The notes below the pieces were generated by a model. The model was not told the origin of the DNA. It saw only the letters and a program-made list of their open reading frames with translations, and did no database searches. 64,000 nt of DNA, taken from contig OZ059900.1 in assembly GCA_964057225.1 (NCBI GenBank), forward strand, positions 13,717,638 through 13,781,637, given 5' to 3'. The DNA is from Auanema rhodensis (taxonomy: Eukaryota > Nematoda > Chromadorea > Rhabditida > Rhabditidae). The translations under genes and the position numbers were made by a program. Shown here in pieces: positions 23,301-46,400 of the stretch; the first letter of the stretch is position 1; each line of letters opens with the position of its first letter.

Positions 23301-26300
23301 CTCTAACATATTATAGAGATATTTTTGTTATAAGGACATAGAAAAACGATCTATAAAATGGCAAAAGCATTACTAATGAAGCTTAAAAAAATTATAGTTA
23401 TATTGTTCATATATATATAATGCAATAAATAGAACAATAGAAATATATTTAAGATTCAATTCATTTCCTAATAATACGCAATTTAAAAAAAAACGAGAAA
23501 AGGATAATTTGATATATTATTTGTATTTCTGAGAAAAATAAAAAAAAAACCCGATCGGATACAGGCTGCTTAGAATAATTTACTGATTGTTTGTCTAGGC
23601 AAATTATTCTTGTGTTTTGGCGCAAAATAAATTTGAAAAGCTCATTCAATTTGAATGGCGACATTAATCATCTGTCATAATCAGATGTTGTTAACAGCAC
23701 ATTGAACATAACCAACCAATTTCAAAATAATACATGGTTATTTCACATATACGTATATATATATATAGATATATAGATAAATATGTATATTTCAGAGAAA
23801 ACTATATAATACAGAAAAATGGTAAATTTTCTGAATAGTTACTGTTTTAAGTGCAATAATATGGTTAATTTATCAGTGCAAACTTACGCTTCATCATGGT
23901 GGAAAACATAATTAATTATTAAAACAAATAAAAATATTTTTTTGAACTGATCTATATGAGTAAATTGACTTTTTCGGAAATGGATTTTCTAATCGTTTCT
24001 AGAGAAGCAATTATCATTTTAAGTTTGCTGGTATACTTGAGGTAGCTAGTTATACTTGTTTGAAATGAATACTGATTTGATGAAACATAAACAGAATATG
24101 GAAAAAGCAAAATATTATCCTATATTTCAAATACACGAGCAATTTACATGAAATAAAATTATTTGAGCGTAAGATGGTAAAGATAAAAAGAAGCTTCGAT
24201 CTAAGATGCAATATATTTCTAAGATCCAACATTAATTAGTACTAATGCAAATAAAAAAATCTTATATATGCTTTCTTTTTTTCAATTTTCAGTCATTGAA
24301 ACATGCTAATTCTCTCATGAAAAACGTAAAGAATAAAATAAGAAGAATAGAAACTATTTTATACTTCAAGAACGGAATTCAAACTAAAATTCTCAAGCAT
24401 TGCTTGGATAGTAGTTGTGAAATTTTCAAATATCTCATATGAAATAGAAACGTTCAAAGTTTTATGAAATCCAACTGTAGTTTGCCTAAATTAGCAAGAC
24501 TATCGAGAATTTTTCAAAAATGATGCTTCAAACAGACATTCGAGAATATGTAAAATGCAGTATTCAAATAAATGCGGAACTAACTATCAATGACGTTATC
24601 AAACTAAATGGTTCCACTTCATATTTCATTCTTTGTATAGCTGTATAGCTATAACTCATTTATCGAGTACGAGACCCGCGGGACCCATGAAGTTGGAACA
24701 AATTATAGGCAGCTCAAGCTTCGCTCTTATAATGCTTATCGTTTGAAGTTGTTCTGTATATGAAAAAGAGAAAATAATACTCTAGAGAATAAAAACATCA
24801 GTTTAACTCACGAGTGAATTCAAATTCGTTTGATGATTCAACAAAAACTTGAGTTCGTAACCAACATCAGCAACAAGTTCATTTTTGAAACTCAAACCGC
24901 AAATACTTTTATTTTAATAAAATTCTCAAAAAAATTGGCGATCCAGAAACATTTGCGACTTTTCTTCACTATATAATAAAGATCGGGAGGTTCATATCTA
25001 CTAATTTCTATGATTGAGGAGCAAAACTAGAAAAAGGAATATGATGACAATTTTTCAAAGTGTATAAATATTCATATCATATTCTTTGATCTATTACATT
25101 ATTAATTATGCGCTAATTGGGTTTGATAGTAAAGTGAGCATTTTAGTTTAAACATATTTAAAAAAATAAAAATTTGAAATCTTCAGTGAAATTGCAAGTA
25201 ATCACTGATTTCGATTGGGCAAACGTTTTTTTAATTAAGAATATTCGAGCATCTCAATCATCACTCAAACAAAAACTTTTGTCATGTTGTAACTCAAACG
25301 ATTACAACAAGAATACAAACTTATTATCATTCATTTTCATAGAAAATAGTTGTTTTAGTAATATTTCGTTCGATCAAAAACCTATTTACTTTATTTTTTG
25401 AATACGCTAAAAACTATAAGAATGTGAAAAACATATGAGAATATTTTAATAATTCATCAGAAATGAGAAGATCTGTCAGGATAGATTTATTGTACATGAA
25501 TATTGCTATGGTAATGCAGCCAATTTTATTTTTTCTTCAAGATTTCTTTACCTTCCGAAAACTATGGCAATAATTTTTTATTGTTTCTCTTCTATATCTT
25601 TAAGCCCGTTTGCCACACAAGCACGCTATCGCATTACTTTTCGCATTTTGAAACTCAAATAACACTTTGTCTTAAATATAGATTAAGATTACAACTTGAA
25701 ATCTTACATAAAAATGAAATATATTAACTTTTTATATTTAATATTTAATCGTATTTTTACCTCAGATGGGTAAAAACATGGATTTCTTCAATTTAATTTT
25801 AAGCTTAGTAACTATACTGCAGAATTTATTGCATATATTACTATTTTAGAATTATTAACCTTGTATATAAATAAATATAACTTGAAATGCAACCACATTT
25901 ATAAATATTATATGTTAATGTCAAGATTACTCTGTATTGTTAATTTTCTCATCCGTTAAGATAGTTGTCATGCCAAACGTGTTACATTTCATGCTTCATG
26001 CCAGATTAGAAGCTCTCCTTTTTCTGAATGCTGTCACTACTCAACATTAAACAACTCGCGTCTCTTGTTTTAATCGTTTCGCAATAAAGAATTTTCTAGA
26101 ACTTCTTTCTATCTTCATCCTTTAAAGTTTCTCATTCACGAGACATTCCTTTTTCCATTTGTTGTCTTCTGCATGCTACGTCCATCTTCTCATTTCCGCC
26201 CTAAATTCCAATAGCTCTAACTTCTATATTGAAACGGTGGTATTTTTTTCATAACATCTGTCAAATAAACAAACTAAGAAATAACTAATAAAGGTTATTT

Positions 26301-27104
26301 GTGCGAAACTCAAATTATCAGCTTGATTATTTTCAATAGTTGTCCAAGCATAGATCTTGTTTTCAAATAATTTCCTATGTTCATTATGTAAACGCTAAAC
26401 ATTTAAAAAATGTTTACTGATTCTGCTTAAAAAAAATGATCGCGTTGTGTTCATGTGCATTATTTCTTTTCTTTTCTTTTTGGAAATTTGAATATAATTT
26501 GAACTTTTTATTTAAAACATTATAATTCTTATCAATTTAATCTATTTAGAAAGGTTTGTGTGAAAAAGTAACGAATGAGAAACAACGTATGATCAGAGTT
26601 ATCAAATCTTTTTCGACAAAGTTAAAACCGTGATGTATATACATACATTTGATTTTAGGTACATGTATGTTTTATGATGTTAGCGTATTTAAAAGTTTAA
26701 TGAACGATTGAGAGAACTAAGTCTTTAAGATATTCACTTCCTTTTGACTATATTGAAAGTCTCGCCCACTAAGTTTAGCTATTAAAAAAATATTAATAAT
26801 CTTTTATTATCCAGATTAAATGGAATTATATATTTCCAATTTTCTTTCTTGCTATCCTTTTGATAAGAAAAAAAACAATGTATAGAATCTATAAAATTAC
26901 TTTCAAATGCCATTCTTCATTACAATCAATTTTCAATGTTTTTCAGTTGTTGTAGTAATGCTCCTCTTTCCATATATTATTTGCGTATCGAAAAAAAAAT
27001 GTTTTGAAATTTTAAACATCTCTTGTAGTAAAATACACATATTCACACACATATACACATGTGCTCATTCATTTACACACATACACATGCTTACTCACAT
27101 GCTT

Positions 27105-27140
<36 letters not shown>

Positions 27141-29178
27141 GCACACACACACATACATACATACACATATATATATATATAAAATGTTAATATTAATAAA
27201 AGTAGAGTGAATGAAGAGAAAGATATAGTTAAATAATTTTCTCATTGTATGTAATATTAATATATATCACATGCTACATCATATAACCTGCCTTGAAAAT
27301 AATATTCTCATATCAAATATTAATGAGATGACTTCGCTAAGACTTTCAAGCGTTTTCCCTATATAATGAGAGATATCGGAACAATTTCCTTTCTATACTT
27401 GAATCTCAAAATATATTCTGATTTGGTATATATTGAAAAAAGAGCAACCTCTATCGCCTCAAAAAAAATGAAGAAGAAACCATCATTGCTATGAAAATTG
27501 TGGAAAACCTTTATTATTAACTTTTAAGAAACTTATTGGTTTATTTGCTTTTCTTATTAATCCTATAACCGTTTTCATGTTTATTTACCCAATTTCACTC
27601 TAGTATAACAAACAGCTAGAACTCTTAATTCATTTTTCCCTTTTGCCAATCTTCAATCTTCAGATTGCTTTTTTTCCGCGTCAATGATTTGAATTGTTTT
27701 AACTAGTGCCAATTGGGAACTGCTGTAGATCGTTGTATGAGTATTGAATGGCTGAATCTTTAGCTAGTATTTAGTACATCATATATAATGTTTTTTAAGC
27801 TTTTAAGATAAGCTTTAAATATAAACAAAAAGTTTATTTTGTTGTGTTTCCTTCTTGTTTTGCCTATTACCATGATATTGATTTAAGTTCTGAATATCTA
27901 TATAACGTTTTTTATTGATTTGTAATTTACTAGGCTCATGAATTCAAGATATTAACTTTTTATTGAAATTAATTTCTGAAGATGAATATGCACATGCTAT
28001 AAACTTTTTGGTGAAATGAGTAACAAAGCAACCAACAGAGTTCCAATTGATCAGCTATCAACTGCAATATGAAGACAACGACCACGCCTGAGACAGAATA
28101 ATATCTTTTCACTAGCATATGTCACTAACGGATCTATTTTCTCACGATTTTTCTTGGGATTTTTTCATTCAACAATTTAGTATTACTTATTGCTCGTTTT
28201 TTTTCCAACGTTTTTAATAGATGGAAAAAGCTTGTGCATTTACAACCTACTGGCTCTTCTAATTGATACAAACCAGAAATCTCTAATTGGATCCTCACAC
28301 ATTTCTGGACTCATAGTCAAGAACGGATTTCCCTTTTCTTGAAACTAATTTAAATCATCTATCTCATCATTCAAATAAATAGAGAATTAAGTTTCACCAG
28401 GAACTTGTGTTTTATATACTATTCGGTGTTAAATTTGAATTGAATTAGACCCAGATGGTCCTTTCAATGAAGTAGCTTAGATTCGATGCTCCAACCATTG
28501 GTTATGATCACCTATGTTCACAATGGCCAACTGAATGCTTTTCTCGTACTGGTCTTTGTTCTTAAGTTCTTCAATCTTATTTTTAACTTTTCAATATCTA
28601 TCTATATGCTATTCAATTTCATGTTTTCACTTTATTCTTAGTCCTTTACTACTTTCAAGCATGCATTTACATTCAATATGTGTTCATCTATCTATCTTAT
28701 GATCTAAGATGAGAAGTTTCATGCGGTCCAAGACACGTCAACTCTATTGAGCTGAATTTATGATTGTGGATTATCCGCAAAATTAATATTCCTAGATTTG
28801 CACTATTTCTTTAAACCTTTTTGTCGCGAAAAATCTGCATTTGACAAATTTTCGTGAACAGAAGCCAGTCCAAGATAAAGAGAAACTTAAATTTCGACTA
28901 TGAAATGCAAAATAGCTCCGTGTGAGCAGAACAATTCTTTTTAAATTTCCGAACAGAAGCTAAAATTGATGAATGTGTTCCGTAATTGAATTTCTGTTGT
29001 CAAAGGGTAAACTCCTGATGATGCAACTTTCTGTGAATGTAGCTATGCTCAGAAAACAGAGTTTTCAACCTAATTTTCGAGATCTGTTCAGTTACTCTCG
29101 TATGCAGAAGCTCACACACTTCACTATATATACTCCTAGTATTACTTGTCGATTTTAACTATTTTATTAATTATTAAT
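17364..29178. other. Gene desert with simple repeats
   Basis: 11.8 kb of AT-rich sequence without any ORF that combines length, composition and splice signals. It contains TA-rich tracts (about 18535-18580, 23755-23790), a pyrimidine tract (about 23050-23085) and a CA/TA microsatellite at 27107-27182. A short GC-rich patch with the palindrome CCCGCGGG lies at about 24676. It likely includes 5' regulatory DNA of the dopamine receptor and of the long PKC isoform. Confidence 0.55.
27107..27182. repeat. CA microsatellite grading into CATA and TA repeats
   Basis: An almost pure (CA)n run with two CACG interruptions, followed by a few CATA units and then (TA)n. It is preceded by a looser CA-rich zone from about 27040. 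A simple sequence repeat, likely length-polymorphic. Confidence 0.9.
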
Positions 29179-37841
<8,663 letters not shown>

Positions 37842-40800
37842 AACAAAATAGAGAAAAATATTAATAATCCTGCTTTAATGATCTGCATGTTTGGAACGTG
37901 AGCACGTTTATCAATGTAGACAGTCAGTGTGAATTAGCATTCTTTACTTCTATCAGTTGTGAGCTTAATATTATTATTGGTCCTTCCGCACATCCTACTG
38001 TTTTATTTATGATCAACTATAATCTCGTACAAATTTTTTTCTTTTATATATAATATAATATATAAGTTAATAAATTGTTATTAAAAGTTTTATTTTAATA
38101 TTTTTTTTATTTCTTAATAATTATCGATTGTTTTTGAAACATCATGTTTGATATGCTTTTGTTTTCTGAGTCAAAAGTAATACATCTAACTATATTATTC
38201 TTTTATGCAAAATAAGTAATTATTATTGGATTTTTAAAGTAATTAAACGATCTGAAAGCTTATTTTGTTCATTGAAGGAATTAATTCAAATAATTTGTTT
38301 TTAATTAGAAGTTACTTAAATGTTTTCAAAATAAATAATATAAATTTCATTTAAAAATTAAAAAAAAACCGAAAAAAAGTAAAAATTTCAATATAATTAT
38401 AATATTAAAAAAATATTTCTTAGATTTTTTTTCAATTACTCTAAGTAAAATTCTCAGTTTGCACAACTCGGGTCTTTTTTTGACCAGAAAACTTAACTTA
38501 CCTTTCATTCATCTTAAGAATTAATAGAATACTTTGCAAACATTTAACATTGAATGTTATAATAAAAACATTGCTGAATATTGTTTCTCTGAGGCTAGAA
38601 AATGACAACTTTGTCTTGATTTCCAAAAAAGGAAGCTGAGTGGTTACATAAACACAAAAAAAATAATTTTAAGTTTAATTCGTTTCATGTTGTTTGAGTT
38701 TTTGGTTTAAGTAAACAAATTTCAATTGTAATTAGTGTGAGTATTTACATACTATTAATGTTTTCACTTCAAAAGCCTTCTTTAAAACTGTTGTTTCTCT
38801 GTTTCATTTAACATGTACAGGGAAGTCAAATATGGCGTCAAATTTGTTTTCCGTTCTCCGTGATCACATAATTCATTATATATAAGATATAATTGAGGTT
38901 GAAAATAAACTAATCCAATAACCCTACAACGCCTTTATAGCTTGACTGGATGATGTGAATCTCTGTAGTATTATTCGGTAATGTAGAACACAAAGTATCG
39001 TTGCCATATTTTCTTTTAATACTTTTTTATTGTTCTCAGCACGCTTGTTATTCACTTTTCTTCTTAAGTTATCTCTTGTACTCCTCATGTCTACAGAACG
39101 AAAGAAAAATTCAAAAATTCTCATGAACAATAGAATAACAACGAAATGTCATTGGAAGAGTTTGTTCACTTTCTTTTTTTCAAAACTTCATCAAATAATA
39201 CATTTATTTTTATTTTAAGATAATTATAAATAATTTCATTATGCTTAATAGTATTATTATTAAAAATCATGATAAACGTGAAAGTTTCCTAACAAAAAGT
39301 TTTCTATAAAAGGCTGGTTCATGCATTGTTCTATTAACAAACATTTTTCTCGACTTCTTATACAATATATCCGTTGAATCACTTTTTTCTAATTCCAATT
39401 TTCTTAGTATCTTTTTCTGAAAAATATATTTTGGATTTAAGTAGTTTTTCAAAGTAATTAATCTAGATATGAGGAATCAAGTATCATATCATATATTGCT
39501 TATACTTAATTATAATCATTGGTTTGACATGAAGGAATTATAGCTTTTTCTTCTTACCGTTTCTGAACAAAAACTATAAAATGCAAACATAAGCCAAGTT
39601 TTATCAATCATCTGGAACATGCTGATTATGAATGAATTGCATATTTTCATGAAAAAGAGCTCTCCCAGCATTTTTTGACAGGAATTTTTTGGAATTTCTT
39701 TCATGTGTTAGTTTTTTAGCGACTTTTCTAAAGTAGGCTATCATAAAGCATGATTATCCTGAAAATAATAAAAATTATTCTGTTTTGCTCTGTAATCTGA
39801 TGGCATACAGATAAACTAAAGTTTTGTTTTCATCCTTTTTGATCATTATATGTGATCAGGTTTGTATTGATTAAAAATTAAATGAAAGAATGTATAGCTC
39901 ATCACTATACTATCTGGAGAACATGAGTATAGAATGAAAAATATGTACTTTCATTCTGTATTGCTTATATATTTTATTTAAGATAGTACAACAACTTGTC
40001 CTTAATGACATGAATGTTGTGTTTTTTTTTGTAAGAAAATATATTATTGAATAAATATAGGTTCAGCAGCAATTTTATGTTTTGTTTTTGTATTTCATGC
40101 TTTGTTGTTTGCAAGTATTATTGCTTATTTGAAAAATTGTTCTTCTTGTAATTTGATAATAAGAAATTAGTTTGCTATTTATTACTTTTGGATGGCTGGT
40201 TACTGTAAGATAGCTTGTTCAGAAAAAGAAAAATTAATAATAGACACAACATAGAATATTGAATTTTAATTCGGCAATTAACAACAGAGTTATTGTGACA
40301 GATCTTTTTAAGGACATCTCTATTTCTTCACATGCCGATGTAAAAAAATGTTTTTACATCGTCTTTGTAGAAAAATATCCTTTTTTGCTTATACATTTTA
40401 ATTTGCGAACTAAAAAAACTTCGTGATCACCATTCCATTTCGTATACTTATGTTTCACTGAAACTTGTAGTTACAACAATTTTATTAAAATATTAAAAAT
40501 AATTGTTAATTAAGTTGAGATCAGAATGATAAAATCAAATGTTTAACAGCATTAAAGAAATCATTCTATTTTCATGATCTGATCATTGAGTGTATTGTAT
40601 TCCAATTATTCATAAGATTTATAGATTTGTCATTACTCATTCTCAATAATCTTATATATTACTCAACGCCATATGATAAACATTGACTTCATCTTCATAC
40701 TATTTAAGTTATTTTCATTGATATGACATTATTCAATGCATTAATGTAACCTATCTACTAATAATAAATGAACTATCATTATGATACCACTTCCTTGACA

Positions 40801-41560
40801 ATGAGAATAAGAGAAAAAAAGGAATCATATTTGAATGTGACATCAGTAAATGGAATATCATATTAAGCATAATCTTTGTTCTTCACTGTCAGCATTGTTT
40901 AAATGCACTCTACAAAATTGACTTGCACATCTTTTCATTCTTGAATAAGACGAAATCTTAGATTATTCTTATGTAATGTTCAGATGTTTCATCATAATTC
41001 GTTTTTCTCACTTATTTACATCACGTGCTAGAGCTCTAAATTAATTTTATATATTCTTTACCTTTTTATAGTTTGACTAGAAACTTATATCCTTATAAAA
41101 ATATACTAGAAGACAGAAATACGGTTATTATTGATACGTATTGTTAATCGTTGGAAAACATCTGTCTGGCATTAGGAATTTATACCGTCATCACTCAAAA
41201 TCTACTTCAGACATCAGAAGATAGGTCCTATCTTAATAATTCTGAACATGATACTAACTGCCTACCAACACCTTTCTCAGCGACTCTTACAAATTCATAT
41301 CACTCATCGGTTAGACAGTTCTTGCCATTTTTAACTCTTCATCCTCAAGTTATTTGAAATGTGACTGAACATGCATTTGTGATTTTATCTTACATCATTT
41401 CATTTTCTTGCACGCAACAAAAACGGTCGTCATCATTTTCTTTTTGGTTGTTTCAAAATAGAATCTTCTTCTTCTTTGTCTTTTTTTATTCAATTACGTT
41501 GTTCAATTAGTTTTGTATATTATTTGAATCATATAGGTAAAGTTTGCAATTGGTTTGAAA
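37842..41560. other. Intergenic
   Basis: 3' flank of PKC (AATAAA-type signals around 38070) and upstream region of the MRL-amide peptide gene. No exon is identified. A perfect 11-bp inverted repeat lies at 40336-40361. Confidence 0.6.
40336..40361. repeat. Perfect 11-bp inverted repeat (hairpin)
   Basis: Arms 40336-40346 (CGATGTAAAAA) and 40351-40361 (TTTTTACATCG) flank a 4-base AATG loop. It resembles an intrinsic terminator in shape but that has no meaning in a eukaryotic polymerase II context. Function unknown. Confidence 0.55.
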
Positions 41561-42188
41561 ATGATGCTTATCTGGATTTGTGTATTTCTTACACTTAGCA
41601 CTTTGACCAACGCAGCGGAATGGAAACAGAGAAATGTGAACAGTAATGCATTCCAGCCAGAAAAAGGTTTTACAACTGCAATCACTGGATATGATTTCAA
41701 TTTTAGGTGAGGATGAAATGGCTGAGCTAGCATGCCTTACCTGTTCTGAAATGTGTCCTTGGAAATGTCAGATGGAAGAGAGGTTTGCTTTTGACGAAAT
41801 TCTCCTTTTTAAATAGTTTTCTATTTCTTTTGAAAACAAATAAAATTTTAAATTTCTTTATTGACAAAAAACCGAAAAAATTTATTTCCGTCTCTCACAT
41901 CATGAATTCTAACATTAATATATGCGATACAGTGAGACATAAGTCAAAAAAGAAGGGCAACATTGGAAACATTCCACATAGTTGCACCAAGAACCATTAT
42001 CTGACTACATAATGTGTTGAGAATATAAAATACTTTTTTTTGTTAAATTAGTTCATTTCATTACTTTTAATTAAAATAATTGATAATGTTTCCACTATTA
42101 TTATAGATATCCATCAATGAAATTATTCATGAACCCCAAAAGAGCCATGATGCGACTTGGAAAACGAGCAGTCATGCGTTTAGGATAA
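41561..42188 (+). CDS. Neuropeptide precursor, MRL-amide peptides
   Basis: Three exons (41561-41666, 41707-41782, 42107-42188) encode 87 residues. A signal peptide (MMLIWICVFLTLSTLTNA) is followed by a spacer with a tight four-cysteine cluster, CLTCSEMCPWKC, at about 47-58. The C-terminus then carries three units: YPSMKLFMNP-KR, AMMRLG-KR and AVMRLG at the very end. Gly before Lys-Arg, or Gly as the last residue, is the standard amidation signal, so the products would be AMMRL-amide and AVMRL-amide, about five residues each. This is a neuropeptide gene by architecture. I cannot assign it to a named FLP or NLP family; the RL-amide end recalls pyrokinins (PRL-amide) but the Pro is absent. Release would be by regulated secretion after prohormone convertase and amidation processing. 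Confidence 0.82.
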
Positions 42189-43461
42189 AAAAACCCATGA
42201 TATTCGGATATGCACTCAAGCTATGCTAGTGACTCAATCTCATTGCACTCTAATTCTTTTCTTACCTGAGCTGATAAAATGTAATGTATTCCTTTTAGTC
42301 AATAGCTTTAATATACAAACTTTCATGAATTGTAAACCATCTTAATTTGACATATAACACTTTTTCTATCATTTAAAAACCCTTTTGTTGCCGATACTTA
42401 CCTATCTGGCTTCGAGATAAATGTTCATCTTTTTTTTTTTATATAGAATGTCTCATTGATATGCGATACCAAATTGAATTAATAAATTTGACACATGTTG
42501 TTTTATTCAGTAGCAAAATTATAAATTAAAATGATTATAATGAGATATATTTTATAATAGTATAATGAATGAGTGATAAAACAAGTTCCAAAACAGCATT
42601 TCAACATGAAAGTTCATAGAAATTGAAACATACAAGCACACATAGTTAATTATACAGATGTTTGTTTTTATTAATTTATACTTTAATACTTATAAATAAA
42701 AAATTAAAAAATTAAATTTATTTATATTTGAATAAAGAAAATATACATTAACGAGTCCAAAACAAAATTACATAATTAATAACTGAAGACGCATTTCATG
42801 TGGACCAATCGCAAAACGAATTTGGAAGTAGCCTAAACAATAGCCCGAAAGGATTGCGATTTATCGACTATTTTCTTTGTGCACTCTTGTTTCTCTATGT
42901 TCTCTCATTGGCACAATGTTGGACATGGGTCAATACGGCGCTCTAATGCAGGTCATATACGCGCTCTATAGCTAGCGATGTTCATTAATATTTTTAGTAT
43001 TCAAACAATGTAATCATTTTATGTTTTCTTTTAATCAAATCAAAATATAAAGATCATTTTTTTCTCCTACTGGTTTTTATGATCATTTTATCATTTTATT
43101 TATTGGATAACTTTCATCTCTGTCTTCATTTAGTTTCTCAAAAATCTGACCTTTTGTTGAAAAATAGCTGGGCAGACATTCTCGAATGTTCGGATATACT
43201 TGTAATACGATCGCGTTTAATGATTCATTTTCTTTATTATATTTTGAATAAGTTTTATCTTATATAAGCTTTTGTTATTACTTTTCTTGCGAGCTATCGA
43301 TCGCGCTGCTGGTGGGCAGCACAAAGCTCCTTATAGATTTTCAACGTAGTTTTCTCTTCTTTTCTTTTAATACTTGCTGTTAGTCATCTGCTTTTCATTT
43401 GCTTGGTTTACTTTTGATTAATCTTAATTAATTAAAACTTTAAAAAGCAAAGTGTTTGTAG
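42189..43461. other. Intergenic, upstream of AP-2 alpha
   Basis: AT-rich with two GC-richer patches (about 42780-42980 and 43285-43330, the latter with a small GCTGC/GCAGC inverted repeat) that may be promoter elements of the AP-2 alpha gene. No exon or tRNA was recognised. Confidence 0.55.
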
Positions 43462-46400
43462 ATGCCGGCTGTAAAGGGAGATGGTATGCGCGGTTTGGCC
43501 GTGTTTATCTCGGATATTCGTAACTGTAAAAGCAAGGAAGCCGAATTGAAACGAATCAACAAGGAGCTTGCAAATATAAGATCGAAATTCAAAGGTAAGA
43601 GTTTTAGAATAGTATAAGGTATTCCAAGTAGTGAATAATTAAACATATTATTTTAGGTGATAAGACTCTTGACGGATATCAAAAGAAGAAATACGTATGT
43701 AAGCTTCTGTTCATATTTCTACTAGGCAATGATATTGACTTCGGACACATGGAAGCTGTGAATCTGCTGTCATCAAATAAATATACAGAAAAACAAATTG
43801 TATGAACAACTACAAAATAATATCTGATATTCATTTTTAGGGATATTTGTTTATTTCTGTGCTTATAGAACAAAATTCAGGGTTGATGAAACTGATTATT
43901 CAAGCCATCCGGTTTGTTCTACTTTATACTTTTAACCCTTAATCTCAATTTTTAAAGGAATGATCTGACTTCTCGCAATCCAGTTCATGTCAATCTCGCT
44001 TTACAGTGCATTTCCAACATCGGAAATCGTGAGATGACCGAGGCTTTTCATAAGGATTTGCCTAAACTTCTTATCTCAGGGTTTGGCATTAATAACTTTC
44101 AATGAACTATTAATATTTTATAGAGATACTATTGATTTTGTCAAACAATCAGCTGCTCTGTGTTTGCTAAAACTTTTCCGCAATTCTCCTGAATTGGTGC
44201 AACCTCATGAGTATGCAAGTCGCATTGTTCATTTATTGAACGATTCTCATATGGTATTATCATATTTTTTGATCAGATCAAATTAATTAATTGCAGGGCG
44301 TTGTTACATCAGCTGCGTCTCTAATTGAGATATTATCGAAAAAGTGGCCTGATGAGTACAAGGTATTGTGATAATGATTGAAAGTTTTTTCATTTTAATA
44401 TCTAGGGTTGTGTACCACTTGCTATTTCTCGTTTAAGTCGAATTGTAACCTCGACTTATACTGATCTCCAGGATTATACATACTACTTTGTTCCCGCTCC
44501 ATGGTTGTGTGTTAAATTGCTTCGTTTACTTCAAAACTATCCCCCACCGGGTAAGTACTTCTATCTTACTTCAGGCTTTACTCAAATGTTGCAGAAGATC
44601 CATCCAATAAAGCTCGATTATTGGAATGCTTAGAAGGCATTCTCAACAAAGCTCAAGATGCTCCAAAATCCAAAAAAGTTCAACATTCGAATGCTAAGAA
44701 TAGTGTTTTGTTTGAAGCAATAGCATTGGTTATACATATGGACTCTGAACCTAATTTGCTGGTCCGTGCATGTAATCAGTTGGGAACTTTCCTTTCACAT
44801 AGAGAAACAAATTTAAGGTTTATATTACGAGTTCAATATATCATTGGTTCATTTTTTTTTTCAGATACTTGGCTCTGGAATCCATGTGTCTCCTAGCTAC
44901 ATCAGAATTTTCGCATGAAGCCGTGAAGAAACATCAAGAAACTATCATCAGTAGTTTGAAAACTGAGAAGTAGATAGAAAGTTTCTGAATAGACTAAACG
45001 TAGTCAATGTTTCAGAGATGTCTCTGTTCGTCAAAGAGCCGTTGACTTATTGTATGCTATGTGCGACCGATCCAATGCTAATGAAATTGTAGCCGAAATG
45101 CTTGCCTATTTAGAATCTGCAGACTACTCAATTAGAGAGGAGATGGTACTGAAGGTTGCTATCTTGGCGGAAAAATACGCTTCCGACTATGGATGGTATG
45201 TGGATGTGATTTTGAAACTTATACGCATTGCTGGTGATTATGTATCTGAAGAAGTCTGGTATCGTGTAATCCAGGTAAGGATATATGATACGACAAATGT
45301 TAAAATGTTTCACATCTAAAGATTGTTGTCAATCGAGAAGATGTTCAAGGATACGCAGCTAAAACATGTTTCGAAGCATTGCAACGCCAAGCATGCCATG
45401 AGAACATGATTAAAGTTGGTGGATACATCTTAGGGGAATTCGGTAATCTTATTGCTGGTGACCAAAGATCTTCGTAAGTTGCTGAACACCTAACAAAGGA
45501 TATACTCTTTTTCCAGTCCTCAAATTCAATTTGAGCTTCTTCATTCTAAATTCCACCTGTGCAGCGTTTCCACACGATGCCTTCTTCTGACCACATATAT
45601 CAAGCTTTGTAATCTATTCCCAGAAATAAAGCATATAATTCAGAAGGTTAAATGATTCTAAGGGTTTTGCAAAACTTTCATATTTTAGGTATTCCAAACC
45701 GATCACAACCTTCGAAATCCAGATGCAGAGCTTCAACAACGTGCTGTTGAATATCTGAATATGAGTCAGATTGCTAGCTCTGATGTTTTGGCAACGGTGA
45801 GCAATAGTAAAAGTTTTTGTTTAGTTAGTTAGTTTTTATAGATTCTTGAAGAAATGCCTCCTTTCGCCGAAAAGGAAAGTAGTCTTCTTGCTAAATTGAA
45901 AAAGAGCAAACCTCAAGTAGAGGAGTTTGATTCAGTTGAAAAAGAGAAGAAAACTCGACCAAGCATAACAGCAATCATGTCTGAGACTGTCGATGATTCT
46001 ATATCAGCTGCGAATGTTGTAGCTGACGCTGATACATCTACAGCCCCGAAAATTGGTTCCAGGTGTGAAAACGAGAGTTTCCTTTAAATATTTTGTTGTT
46101 TTAGTAACCTTGTTGACATATTTGGGCAGCAAACTGCTGGCACTACAAGCCCATCTGCTGCTACGGGACCTGACACTGAGTCTCAGGTTAAGATGGAAAA
46201 TGCTTCAGACTATATCAAGTAAGATTCCCATACGTATTTAGAAAAATTCATTATTAAGGTTTGTCACTAAAAATAATGGAGTCTTATATGAAGATGATAT
46301 TATTCAAATTGGATGTAAAATGGAATCACGTACAAACCTTGCTCGATTAGGCATGTTCTATGGAAACAAAACTAATGCAGTTTTCGAGGACTTCCTTCCA

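Noticed and set aside
24655-24700. GC-rich patch with CCCGCGGG palindrome as a mobile-element end or RNA gene
   Set aside because: No flanking repeats, target duplication or extended stem; isolated palindrome only.
26907-27182. 91-codon open frame ending in His/Thr repeats
   Set aside because: It reads through the CA/TA microsatellite; the repeat explains the frame.
40336-40361. Hairpin followed by T-rich sequence as a terminator
   Set aside because: Intrinsic terminators are bacterial; this is nematode DNA, so it is recorded only as an inverted repeat.
43285-43330. GC-rich patch with GCTGC/GCAGC stem as a tRNA candidate
   Set aside because: No acceptor stem, anticodon arm or TTCGA-type loop could be laid out.
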